Below are positions 1 to 6,569 of a stretch of 16,515 bases of DNA, one piece after another. The stretch is from NCBI GenBank assembly GCA_947632415.1, contig CANRPB010000019.1, forward strand, positions 1-16,515. Reading direction: 5' to 3'. Origin of the DNA: an uncultured Bacilli bacterium (GTDB lineage: Bacteria; Bacillota_I; Bacilli_A; RF39; UBA660). Under the pieces are notes generated by a model. That model was not told the origin of the DNA. It saw nothing but the letters and a program-made list of their open reading frames with translations, and did no database searches. Position 1 is the first letter of the stretch. Each line of letters begins with the position of its first letter. The position numbers and the translations under genes were made by a program.

Positions 1-29
1 AAAAAAAATAAATACGAGTAAAAATAAAC

Positions 30-59
30 TTGTTAACAAAAGAATAAATGTGATATAAT
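30..59 (+). promoter_or_regulatory. Promoter of tRNA-Arg
   Basis: A -35 box TTGTTA (30-35) is followed after 18 bases by TATAAT (54-59). TG at 51-52 makes it an extended -10 (TGaTATAAT). The predicted start is around 66, just before the mature tRNA 5' end at 70. Confidence 0.75.
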
Positions 60-69
60 TAACTCAGTT

Positions 70-146
<77 letters not shown>

Positions 147-160
147 TATAGTTAATAAGG

Positions 161-183
161 GACTTGTTGCAAGTCTTTTTTTT
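161..183 (+). terminator. Rho-independent terminator of tRNA-Arg
   Basis: Stem GACTTG (161-166) and CAAGTC (170-175) with a 3-base loop is followed by eight T (176-183). There is no T run on the opposite side, so it should not stop minus-strand transcripts arriving from gpsA. Confidence 0.85.
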
Positions 184-184
184 A

Positions 185-1087
185 TTATCTGTCAACAATA
201 TAGTCAAACAAACTTTCAACACTACGACCATTAAATAAAATATCATACATAATATCAATAATTTTAAAAGAAAAAAACTTCTTAGCAGTTTCTAAAGCCA
301 CTAATCCTTCAACTGTATTTTTACTTAAATAATCGTCAATTTTATCTTTAGAATCACCGCGACCAATCATCAATCCTAAAGTAAAATTACGACTACTATC
401 ACTAGTACATGTTAATATAATATCTCCTACACCGCACGACAATAAAACTGTATCCTTATTACCACCCATTTTTTCAATCATTCTTTTTGTTTCGTTTATA
501 ACATTAGTTAGAAAGGCTGCCTTAGTAGAACAAGAAGCACCCATTCCTTCTAAAATACCAGCACCAATCGCAAAAATATTTTTTAAAACACCACATAATT
601 GAACACCAACAATATCATCAGTTTCCTCTATTTTAACATAACGACTATTAAATATATCTTTTAGATTACTACTACCTGCTAATGTGAGTATTATGGGCTT
701 TTTCAAAATCGTGTCACGTGCAAAACTAGGACCAGACAAAACACATATATTGGATATTCCTAAATCACTAACTACGTCGGAAATAAATTTATCTCCACAT
801 AAACCCTTGGATGCTATTACAATGGGAATATCAAATCCTCTTAACCTTTCAAGTTCCACTTCAATAACATTGGTTGGTAATGCTACAACAATCAAATCAT
901 AGCAATTATCAATAGAATTGATATAATTAATGTTACTAGGTAATTCTACATCCAAATATTTTTTATTTGTCCTCAAAAAATTAATTTCTTCTTCTATTGA
1001 TGAATAAACACTAACTTCATTTTTATCAGCCAAAATAGTAGAAAGAGCAAGTCCATACGCACCTGCTCCTAGTATTAGTATTCTCAT
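185..1087 (-). CDS. gpsA: Glycerol-3-phosphate dehydrogenase [NAD(P)+]
   Basis: This 300-residue cytosolic enzyme reduces dihydroxyacetone phosphate to sn-glycerol 3-phosphate, the backbone for phospholipids. The N-terminus has the Rossmann dinucleotide loop (ILGAGAYGLAL, residues 4-14). The family signature LSGPSFA is near residue 117. The catalytic-domain lysine sits in QLCGVLKN near residue 168, and GVGDIILTCTS lies near 220. It is somewhat shorter than typical GpsA (about 330-345 residues), mainly through a compact C-terminus. The ATG at 1087 has an AGAGGTG ribosome binding site. It is the last gene of the desulfurase-thioredoxin operon, 11 bases after the membrane redox gene. No U-tract terminator follows it. 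Confidence 0.95.
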   Translation of the reverse strand: MRILILGAGAYGLALSTILADKNEVSVYSSIEEEINFLRTNKKYLDVELPSNINYINSIDNCYDLIVVALPTNVIEVELERLRGFDIPIVIASKGLCGDKFISDVVSDLGISNICVLSGPSFARDTILKKPIILTLAGSSNLKDIFNSRYVKIEETDDIVGVQLCGVLKNIFAIGAGILEGMGASCSTKAAFLTNVINETKRMIEKMGGNKDTVLLSCGVGDIILTCTSDSSRNFTLGLMIGRGDSKDKIDDYLSKNTVEGLVALETAKKFFSFKIIDIMYDILFNGRSVESLFDYIVDR

Positions 1088-1098
1088 AAAACACCTCT

Positions 1099-2280
1099 CT
1101 AATTAAAATTAAACATCAACCAACTTGGTTTAAACAACATTAACAATCCAATCACTAGCATTAATATTCCACCAATCAAATGTGAATATTTCGTATACCT
1201 TGTTGAAATAGCTTTTATATTTAAAGTGAGCATTGCAAATACAAATACAATAATATCATCAATCAAAAAGAAGAAAGTATAAATATATATATACATTGCG
1301 GTTTGAAACTTTGTGAGATTATTTAAAGCCAAGACATTTGTAAATAAAACAGGTATTCCTGCTGAACAAGCAAGTTCTATAACATTCACACTACCAGCAA
1401 GTACCATTACTCCCAAAAGCGCTAATAAAAAACTTTTTTCAGTAGTAATTTTCTTAATACTCTCAAATATCTTCTTTCGTTTTTTACTATCAACGACTTC
1501 ACAACCACTACCCTTTTTAATACTGTTGTAAAAACTTTTTAAATTAACAAAAGCACCAATTAAGGCAACAAGCGCTATTAAAATTTTAAACCATGATACT
1601 TGTGTTAATAATTTAGCAGTAACACCTAACCAAACAAACATAAATAGTAAATAAACAACTGCTGATGTTACCAAAAATGTTATTCCCAAACACCACATTT
1701 TTTTTCTATCTTTCATGTTAAAAAGCATACTTATCAAGAATATTAGAACCCACATAGCGCAGGGATTAAAACCATCAATCGCACCAAGCAAAATTGATAA
1801 AACTGGTAATGACAAATTGGCAGGATTAATTTGTTTGCCAAAAACATTAATTGTTTTTATTTCACCATTCAAAATATCGACATCAGGGACGTCTTGATTA
1901 TTCATAATGGGTTCAATAACATTAACTTCGTGTTCATCCGAATACTTGGCAACTAATTCCTTAATTCCATCTTTAATTCCATCACTATAACCTATATAAT
2001 AATAATTTCCTATCATTGTAAATGGTACATTTGGTGAGTCAATATGCAACTTTTCCTTTATTTTAATCATTGTTTCTAAATTATTTTTATTTCCATCTAC
2101 TTCATACAAATGAACGTCTAAATTATCATATTCCTCTTCTAATTCATTTAAAAATTTAATCTCCGCTTGACAATGTGAACATGTTTCAGAATGAAACAAA
2201 TATAAATTTACTTTTTCCTTAGCGCTCACACATATAGGTAACAAAACTAAGAGAAAAAGCAACAACTTTATTCTTCGCAT
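1099..2280 (-). CDS. Membrane thiol-disulfide relay protein: extracytoplasmic thioredoxin domain fused to CcdA/DsbD-like membrane domain
   Basis: The protein has 393 residues. A signal peptide (about 1-20, ending VSA) leads into a thioredoxin-like domain with CxxC (C34, C37 in ETCSHC) and a likely cis-proline at P86 (NVPF). From about 155 on there are roughly six membrane segments of the CcdA/DsbD type. One contains DGFNPCAMW (C174) and another VIELACSAG (C305); these would be the membrane cysteine pair. From family knowledge, such proteins carry electrons across the membrane to reduce exported disulfides. The domain order (thioredoxin first) differs from E. coli DsbD. Its ATG lies inside the end of the upstream thioredoxin gene, which suggests translational coupling. 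Physiological partners are unknown. Confidence 0.85.
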   Translation of the reverse strand: MRRIKLLLFLLVLLPICVSAKEKVNLYLFHSETCSHCQAEIKFLNELEEEYDNLDVHLYEVDGNKNNLETMIKIKEKLHIDSPNVPFTMIGNYYYIGYSDGIKDGIKELVAKYSDEHEVNVIEPIMNNQDVPDVDILNGEIKTINVFGKQINPANLSLPVLSILLGAIDGFNPCAMWVLIFLISMLFNMKDRKKMWCLGITFLVTSAVVYLLFMFVWLGVTAKLLTQVSWFKILIALVALIGAFVNLKSFYNSIKKGSGCEVVDSKKRKKIFESIKKITTEKSFLLALLGVMVLAGSVNVIELACSAGIPVLFTNVLALNNLTKFQTAMYIYIYTFFFLIDDIIVFVFAMLTLNIKAISTRYTKYSHLIGGILMLVIGLLMLFKPSWLMFNFN

Positions 2281-2537
2281 AACAATCGTTCTATTTCCTT
2301 TACAATTTCCTTTTTAGTTTTTTCACCAACCAAGCGTGATAACTCAACACCATTATTTTCAAAAATTAAAACGGGAATAATATCGCCAATATTATATTTT
2401 TGGACCATTTCTGCATCCATATCATAATCATATGACTCCATTTCTATATTTGGATACATTGTTTCAATTTCTTTCATTATTTTTTTCATCACAATGCACC
2501 CACTACACCACATAGCATTAAACTTTATAATTTTCAT
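2268..2537 (-). CDS. Small cytosolic thioredoxin-family protein
   Basis: An 89-residue single-domain thioredoxin fold. The active site is WCSGC (C11, C14) and the cis-proline is P55 (DIIPVLIF). There is no signal peptide. It is shorter than classical thioredoxins (about 105), close to glutaredoxin-like sizes. The SD sequence AGGTGA (2541-2546) includes the desulfurase stop codon, and its own 3' end overlaps the next gene by 13 bases in another frame. The position between a cysteine desulfurase and a membrane thiol conduit suggests it feeds electrons to that conduit (inference). Confidence 0.87.
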   Translation of the reverse strand: MKIIKFNAMWCSGCIVMKKIMKEIETMYPNIEMESYDYDMDAEMVQKYNIGDIIPVLIFENNGVELSRLVGEKTKKEIVKEIERLLCEE

Positions 2538-2540
2538 ACT

Positions 2541-3665
2541 TCACCTCAATACTAATCTTTTATATATTTTATTAAAACTAGCAAGTAAATTATCAATATC
2601 GTCTTTTGTTGTGAGATAACTGATACTAATTCTAACACTGGACTTAGCCAATTTTTCATCGTGTGTTAAACTAAAAACTGCTTTTGACATTGTCGTATTT
2701 GATGAGCAAGCACTCTGTGTTGATATATATATATCATCTTCTTCCAAAGCGTGTAACAAAGTCTCTGGTTTTATTCCAAGGACACTTATATTAAGAATAA
2801 AGGGAATAGACTTATTATTACTATTAATACGTACATAATCATATTTTTTTAAATGTTCTTTTAAATAACAGTTTAAATTTTCTACATGCTTATACTTTTC
2901 ATCAAGTTCTAAAAGGCTAAGTCGCAAGGCTTTTGCTATAGAGCAAATAAGACCAACAGCAGGTGTTCCACTCCTATAGATAGTGGTACTTTTACCACCA
3001 TGAATTAAGGGTTCTAAACTTATTTTTTCTTTTTTTATTAAACAACCAATTCCTTTTAAACCGTATATTTTATGGGCGGAAAAACTCATTAAATCGACAT
3101 TATCAAGGGGGATATTTACCTTGCCAATTGATTGCGTCATATCGACATGAAAAAACAGACGTGGATAATCTTTTAAAAGTTCACCAATTTTTTCAATCGG
3201 TTGCCTTAGTCCTATTTCACTATTAACAGAATTAATGCTAACTAAAATCGTGGTATCCTTAATTAATCTCTTTAAATCATCTAAATCAACCAAGCCATTA
3301 GCGTCTAATTTTACAAAGTCAACTTCATAACCATTATCAATCAAATAATTTAAAGGTCCATTTATCGATGAATGTTCTAAGTTAGTCGTAATAATATGAT
3401 TGCCTCTATTTCTATATTTCAAAGCAATACCTTTTATTGCTAAATTATTTGATTCGCTTGAACCACTTGTGTAAATTATCTCATTTTCTCTTACATTTAA
3501 TAAAGAAGCAATTTGACTAGTTGCCTTATTGATCATCTCATTAGCCTCTATACCTAGTTTGTGCAAAGAATTAGGATTACCAATGTATTTCAAACATACT
3601 TTATTAAAACTATCTAAAACCTCCTGATTAACTGGAGTTGTTGCTGAATAATCTAAATATGTCAT
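2541..3665 (-). CDS. Cysteine desulfurase (NifS/IscS family)
   Basis: The 374-residue PLP enzyme would release sulfane sulfur from cysteine for Fe-S clusters or tRNA thiolation. Family landmarks are present: YLDYSATTP at the N-terminus, H98 in NLEHSS stacking on PLP, D175 in HVDMTQ, the Schiff-base lysine K199 in SAHKIYG, and the catalytic cysteine C320 in STQSACSS on a class I-type mobile loop. No scaffold (IscU/SufU), ThiI or MnmA gene is adjacent, so the sulfur acceptor cannot be named. Instead it leads an operon with two thioredoxin-type genes. The ATG at 3665 has GGTGAT only three bases upstream. Confidence 0.92.
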   Translation of the reverse strand: MTYLDYSATTPVNQEVLDSFNKVCLKYIGNPNSLHKLGIEANEMINKATSQIASLLNVRENEIIYTSGSSESNNLAIKGIALKYRNRGNHIITTNLEHSSINGPLNYLIDNGYEVDFVKLDANGLVDLDDLKRLIKDTTILVSINSVNSEIGLRQPIEKIGELLKDYPRLFFHVDMTQSIGKVNIPLDNVDLMSFSAHKIYGLKGIGCLIKKEKISLEPLIHGGKSTTIYRSGTPAVGLICSIAKALRLSLLELDEKYKHVENLNCYLKEHLKKYDYVRINSNNKSIPFILNISVLGIKPETLLHALEEDDIYISTQSACSSNTTMSKAVFSLTHDEKLAKSSVRISISYLTTKDDIDNLLASFNKIYKRLVLR

Positions 3666-3668
3666 TAT

Positions 3669-3716
3669 ATCACCGTTTTAATTATAGCATTTATACTTAT
3701 TTAAGGCAATATTGCC
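3669..3716 (-). promoter_or_regulatory. Promoter of the desulfurase operon with overlapping palindrome
   Basis: On the minus strand a -35 box TTGCCT (3709-3704) lies 17 bases from TATAAT (3686-3681), with TG upstream (TGcTATAAT). A perfect 12-bp palindrome, GGCAATATTGCC (3705-3716), overlaps the -35 box and could be an operator. The SD GGTGAT (3674-3669) starts about where transcription should begin, so the leader would be about 10 nt. Confidence 0.7.
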
Positions 3717-3737
3717 ACCAACTTTCACAAACATTTC

Positions 3738-3763
3738 AAAAAAAGGATAAAACTAATTATCCT
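3738..3763 (-). terminator. Terminator of the rnc-yebC unit
   Basis: On the minus strand stem AGGATAA (3763-3757) pairs with TTATCCT (3750-3744) across a 6-base loop, followed by a long T run (3743-3738 and beyond). Confidence 0.75.
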
Positions 3764-3768
3764 CAATT

Positions 3769-4485
3769 TTATAATTCTACATTATGATATACTTTATTAA
3801 CATCTTCTACATCGTCTAACATAACAAGTAATTTGTTAAATATATCTAAATCCTCACCTGATAAGGTTATCTTTTCTTTTGGTAACATACTTATTTCATC
3901 AATTTCAAAGTTAACACTTGGAAGTTTATTATTAATTACTTCTTTGATGGTATATGAATCTTGAGGAGCACCGTAAACAATTACCAAACCATCTTCTTCT
4001 TCAATATCAGAAACATCGATTCCAGACTCGATTAATAACTCTAAAGTCTCGTCGGCTGTGAGTCCCTTAAAGCCAATAATGCAAAGATGATCGTAATTAA
4101 ATGAAACACTTCCCATACTTCCCATCTTACTTTTACATTTATTGATTACAGCTCTAACACTACTTACGGATCTATTAACATTGTCTGTTAAACACTCAAC
4201 AATCAAAGTTGATCCACCTGGTCCAAATAATTCATATTTAACTGTTTCATAAGTCTCATCGGCACCACTATTTACTTTATCAATAGCTCTTTTGATAATA
4301 TCTGCTGGTACTTGTTCTTTTTTGGCTTTATCTAAAATACGTTTTAAACTTGGATTACCTGTAGGTTCAACTCCACCGTTTTTAGCAATTTGATAAATTT
4401 CACGTGCATACATTGAATATAATTTAGCCTTAGCAGCTCCTGTCTTTTGAATACTTGCCTTTCTAACTTCATAAGCTCTTCCCAT
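3769..4485 (-). CDS. YebC/PmpR/TACO1-family protein
   Basis: A 238-residue member of the YebC family. The start MGRAYEVRKAS replaces the MAGHSKW start of classical YebC and matches the YeeN-like branch. Family blocks are clear: KLYSMYAREIYQIAKNGG, NPSLKRILDKAKKEQVP, and YELFGPGGSTLIVECLTDNVNRS. The family was long annotated as transcription regulators. More recent work on TACO1/YebC proteins points to helping ribosomes through difficult (proline-rich) stretches. It follows rnc by 4 bases, and its SD GGGAGG lies within the last rnc codons, so the two genes are co-transcribed and probably coupled. Confidence 0.9.
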   Translation of the reverse strand: MGRAYEVRKASIQKTGAAKAKLYSMYAREIYQIAKNGGVEPTGNPSLKRILDKAKKEQVPADIIKRAIDKVNSGADETYETVKYELFGPGGSTLIVECLTDNVNRSVSSVRAVINKCKSKMGSMGSVSFNYDHLCIIGFKGLTADETLELLIESGIDVSDIEEEDGLVIVYGAPQDSYTIKEVINNKLPSVNFEIDEISMLPKEKITLSGEDLDIFNKLLVMLDDVEDVNKVYHNVEL

Positions 4486-4489
4486 TTAA

Positions 4490-5155
4490 TTACCTCCCAT
4501 TCTGTGCTTTTTGTAAAGCATCTTTAGCGGCTAATTGCTCAGCTTCTTTTTTACTGCCTGCAATTCCTTTGCCATATATAATATCGTCTATTTTAACGAC
4601 TATTGTAAAAGTCTTGTTATGTGCTGGTCCACTCTCATCTACTACTTGATATACAAGACTTCTTTTATCTGTTTGAACAAATTCCTGTAAAACAGATTTA
4701 TAATCATTAAAAAAACAATTGCTCTTATCTTCTATAATTGGAATAACATATTTATAAATAAAATTCTTAGCATATTCAAAGCCTTGATCCAAAAAAATCG
4801 CACCAATAAAAGCCTCATATATATCAGCAACAATAGCTTTCCTATCTCTGCCACCTGTTTCTTCTTCACCATGACCTAGTAATAAATATTCATTTAAACC
4901 TAATTTTTTTGAATATTCATAGTGAGCATTTTCGCAAACATAATAACTTCTTAATTTAGTCATTTCTCCTTCGCTATTATCAGTATTTTTATACAAATAT
5001 TCACTTATGACCAATTCCATTACGGCATCACCTAGGTATTCTAGTCTCTCGTAACTAACTAGGCCATGTTCATTAGCAAATGATGTATGCGTAAATGCTT
5101 TCCTATATAATGATTCATGGTTTGGTGTAATATTAAACTTTTCAAAAACCTCCAC
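4490..5155 (-). CDS. rnc: Ribonuclease III
   Basis: Endonuclease cleaving double-stranded RNA (rRNA precursors, structured mRNAs); cytosolic homodimer. The 221-residue product (from the start chosen here) carries the signature ERLEYLGDAV with metal ligands E39 and D43, and D111 and E114 in VADIYEAFIGA. A C-terminal dsRNA-binding domain follows (about 149-217, ending in KKEAEQLAAKDAL). I place the start at the GTG at 5155. The sequence AGGTGAT (5166-5160) is an excellent SD for it. The alternative GTG at 5164 lies inside that SD and would have almost no leader. Choosing 5164 adds only MII. Confidence 0.93.
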   Translation of the reverse strand: MEVFEKFNITPNHESLYRKAFTHTSFANEHGLVSYERLEYLGDAVMELVISEYLYKNTDNSEGEMTKLRSYYVCENAHYEYSKKLGLNEYLLLGHGEEETGGRDRKAIVADIYEAFIGAIFLDQGFEYAKNFIYKYVIPIIEDKSNCFFNDYKSVLQEFVQTDKRSLVYQVVDESGPAHNKTFTIVVKIDDIIYGKGIAGSKKEAEQLAAKDALQKAQNGR

Positions 5156-5159
5156 AATA

Positions 5160-5202
5160 ATCACCTAGTATTTATTATATCAAATTTGCTAAAAAAAGAA
5201 AT
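5160..5202 (-). promoter_or_regulatory. Promoter and SD of rnc
   Basis: On the minus strand TGaTATAAT (5182-5174) is an extended -10 box; the -35 region (TTTCTT around 5201-5196) is weak. Transcription should begin near 5167, directly at AGGTGAT (5166-5160), leaving a leader of only about 12 nt before the GTG at 5155. Confidence 0.65.
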
Positions 5203-5208
5203 AATAAA

Positions 5209-5247
5209 TTTACTTTTATTTTATTTTTTAGTATAATTATTTTGGTG
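5209..5247 (+). promoter_or_regulatory. Promoter of the yidD unit, divergent from rnc
   Basis: TTTACT (5209-5214), a 17-base spacer, then TATAAT (5232-5237). The predicted start near 5244 coincides with GGTG (5244-5247), the only SD-like bases before the ATG at 5253. Confidence 0.7.
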
Positions 5248-5252
5248 TTAAT

Positions 5253-5471
5253 ATGAAATATATCTTAATTGGTTTGATAAAATTTTATCAGTTAATTCCC
5301 TTTTCAAGTCATAATCAATGTCGCTTTATTCCTACATGTTCAAATTATGGAATTGAAGCAATTAAGCGTTATGGAGCCATTAAAGGTAGTGTATTAACTA
5401 TTAAAAGAATAATGAGGTGCAATCCCCTAAATGAAGGGGGATATGACCCAGTTGAGGAGTTGAAAAAATGA
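5253..5471 (+). CDS. yidD: YidD family membrane-protein insertion efficiency factor
   Basis: This 72-residue protein is of normal family size. In E. coli, YidD assists YidC-dependent membrane insertion and binds the inner membrane peripherally. The conserved block CRFIPTCSNYGIEAIKRYG and the second block IKRIMRCNPLNEGGYDP with the family cysteines are intact. The N-terminus (MKYILIGLIKFYQLI) would form an amphipathic or hydrophobic helix. Here it is not next to rpmH/rnpA/yidC. Instead it heads a two-gene unit with a lipoprotein, overlapping it by ATGA. Confidence 0.93.
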   Translation: MKYILIGLIKFYQLIPFSSHNQCRFIPTCSNYGIEAIKRYGAIKGSVLTIKRIMRCNPLNEGGYDPVEELKK

Positions 5472-6328
5472 AAAAATTATTAACTGCGCTATGCATGTTT
5501 TCTTGTTTTTTTATTACTGGTTGTATAAAAAGAGACACGATGGAGGATATAACAATATTTACATCTGTCTATCCAATTGAATACATAACCCAAAAATTAT
5601 ATGGTCAAAACAGTACTATATATAGTATTTATCCAGATGGTGTCATTCCTGATGTCTATACAATTAATAATAAACAAATAAAAGATTATAGTAAATATGA
5701 TTTATTTGTATTTAATGGATTAAGCAATGAAAAAGATTACCTAGAAACTATGCTTGATTACAACAATGACTTAAAAATAATCGATGCCACTGCTAATATG
5801 GAATATAATACCTATGAAGAAGAATTGTGGCTAGATCCATCAAATACTTTAATGATTGCTCGAAACATTAAAACGGGTTTCAATGAATATATTAATAATC
5901 ACTACCTAAAAACTGAAATAGAAAACAACTACGAAAGTTTAAAAATAGAACTATCCAATTTATCGGCTAAATTTAATCTAATCTCAAAAAGTTCGAGTGA
6001 TCCAACCATTGTCGTATCGAGCGATATGTTCAAATTTCTAGAAAACTATGGTTTTAATGTTATTTCTTTAGATGAAAAAACAGCAACGGATAAAACCATT
6101 GCTGACGTTAAAAGAAGAATCGCAAATGGAGAAACAAAATACATCTATATTATTAAAGATAGGGATATCCCTGAAAATGTTCAAAATATCATAAATGAAA
6201 CAAATGTTGAAACACTAGAATATCATACCTTGTCAACCATTAATGAAACAGAAAGAAACAATAAGAAAGATTATATTTCTATAAACCTTGAAAATATTAA
6301 CTTATTAAAACAAGAACTATATAAATAA
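5468..6328 (+). CDS. Lipoprotein of the ZnuA-like (SBP_bac_9) solute-binding family with altered metal ligands
   Basis: The 286-residue protein has a lipoprotein signal with lipobox ITGC (C19), so it should be tethered to the outer membrane face. The fold landmarks of zinc/manganese ABC binding proteins are recognisable: TSVYPIEYITQKLYG, then GVIPDVYTIN where the family has DPHxY, then EELWLDPSN where it has DPHVWLDP, and a SSDMFKFLENYGF block. All three positions where histidines normally bind metal are changed (by alignment D62, E119, S184). There is no permease or ATPase gene nearby. The ATG overlaps the yidD stop (ATGA), with SD GAGGAG at 5454-5459. The family is likely right, but metal transport is doubtful. 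Confidence 0.72.
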   Translation: MKKLLTALCMFSCFFITGCIKRDTMEDITIFTSVYPIEYITQKLYGQNSTIYSIYPDGVIPDVYTINNKQIKDYSKYDLFVFNGLSNEKDYLETMLDYNNDLKIIDATANMEYNTYEEELWLDPSNTLMIARNIKTGFNEYINNHYLKTEIENNYESLKIELSNLSAKFNLISKSSSDPTIVVSSDMFKFLENYGFNVISLDEKTATDKTIADVKRRIANGETKYIYIIKDRDIPENVQNIINETNVETLEYHTLSTINETERNNKKDYISINLENINLLKQELYK

Positions 6329-6400
6329 AAATGTCCCTTCTGGGGACTTTTTACTTCTAAAATAGGCAAAGCATCTAATTTCAACAATTGTTGATTTCAT
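6317..6400 (-). CDS. Possible 27-codon ORF with a good SD (unrecognised)
   Basis: On the minus strand GGAG, five bases, then ATG at 6400 opens a 27-codon frame that reads MKSTIVEIRCFAY and onward, ending TAG at 6317, inside the end of the lipoprotein gene. I recognise no family. The 14 bases around its start (6396-6409) are identical to those at the start of the NrtR-like gene (14787-14800). A hairpin lies just upstream. It may be a leader peptide, a gene remnant or chance. Confidence 0.22.
   Translation of the reverse strand: MKSTIVEIRCFAYFRSKKSPEGTFLFI
6328..6353 (+). terminator. Terminator after the yidD-lipoprotein unit
   Basis: Stem GTCCC (6333-6337) and GGGAC (6343-6347), loop TTCTG, flanked by an A run and a T run. 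The A/T flanks extend the stem and make it bidirectional. Confidence 0.8.
6381..6394. repeat. Perfect 14-bp palindrome
   Basis: TCAACAATTGTTGA is its own reverse complement. It lies in the intergenic space between the convergent lipoprotein and tuf genes, overlapping the possible small ORF. Function unknown; it could be a protein-binding site. Confidence 0.6.
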
Positions 6401-6411
6401 ATGCACTCCAT

Positions 6412-6455
6412 AAGGATAACATCTGATTCACCCAATCAAATGTATCCTTTTTATT
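6412..6455 (+). terminator. Long hairpin with T tail
   Basis: AAGGATAACATCTGATT (6412-6428) pairs with AATCAAATGTATCCTT (6434-6449), with one bulge and one mismatch and a 5-base loop, followed by TTT/TTATTTTA. It is a second terminator-like structure for the plus strand. Read on the minus strand it sits directly before the SD of the possible small ORF. Confidence 0.55.
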
Positions 6456-6469
6456 TTATGCAAGTTTCC

Positions 6470-6501
6470 TTGACATATTCATGGTAACATAAATATGTCA
6501 A
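6470..6501. repeat. 10-bp inverted repeat, 12-base spacer
   Basis: TTGACATATT (6470-6479) and AATATGTCAA (6492-6501) are exact reverse complements. The arms contain TTGACA, but no convincing -10 box lies at the correct distance on either strand. It could be an operator or a further RNA hairpin. Confidence 0.55.
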
Positions 6502-6538
6502 TTTCTTAATAATATTTTAATTTAAAACAAAATATATC

Positions 6539-6569
6539 AAAAAACCTATAAAAGGCTTATAGGTTTTTT
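6539..6569 (-). terminator. Bidirectional terminator of tuf
   Basis: CCTATAA (6545-6551) pairs with TTATAGG (6557-6563), extended by A6/T6 on the flanks. The T run on the minus strand ends tuf transcripts. The tuf TAA stop (6570-6568) overlaps the first bases of the structure. Confidence 0.85.

Noticed and set aside
6470..6498. Promoter reading of TTGACA within the 10-bp inverted repeat
   Set aside because: At 16-18 bases distance neither strand has an acceptable -10 box, so it is kept as an inverted repeat only.
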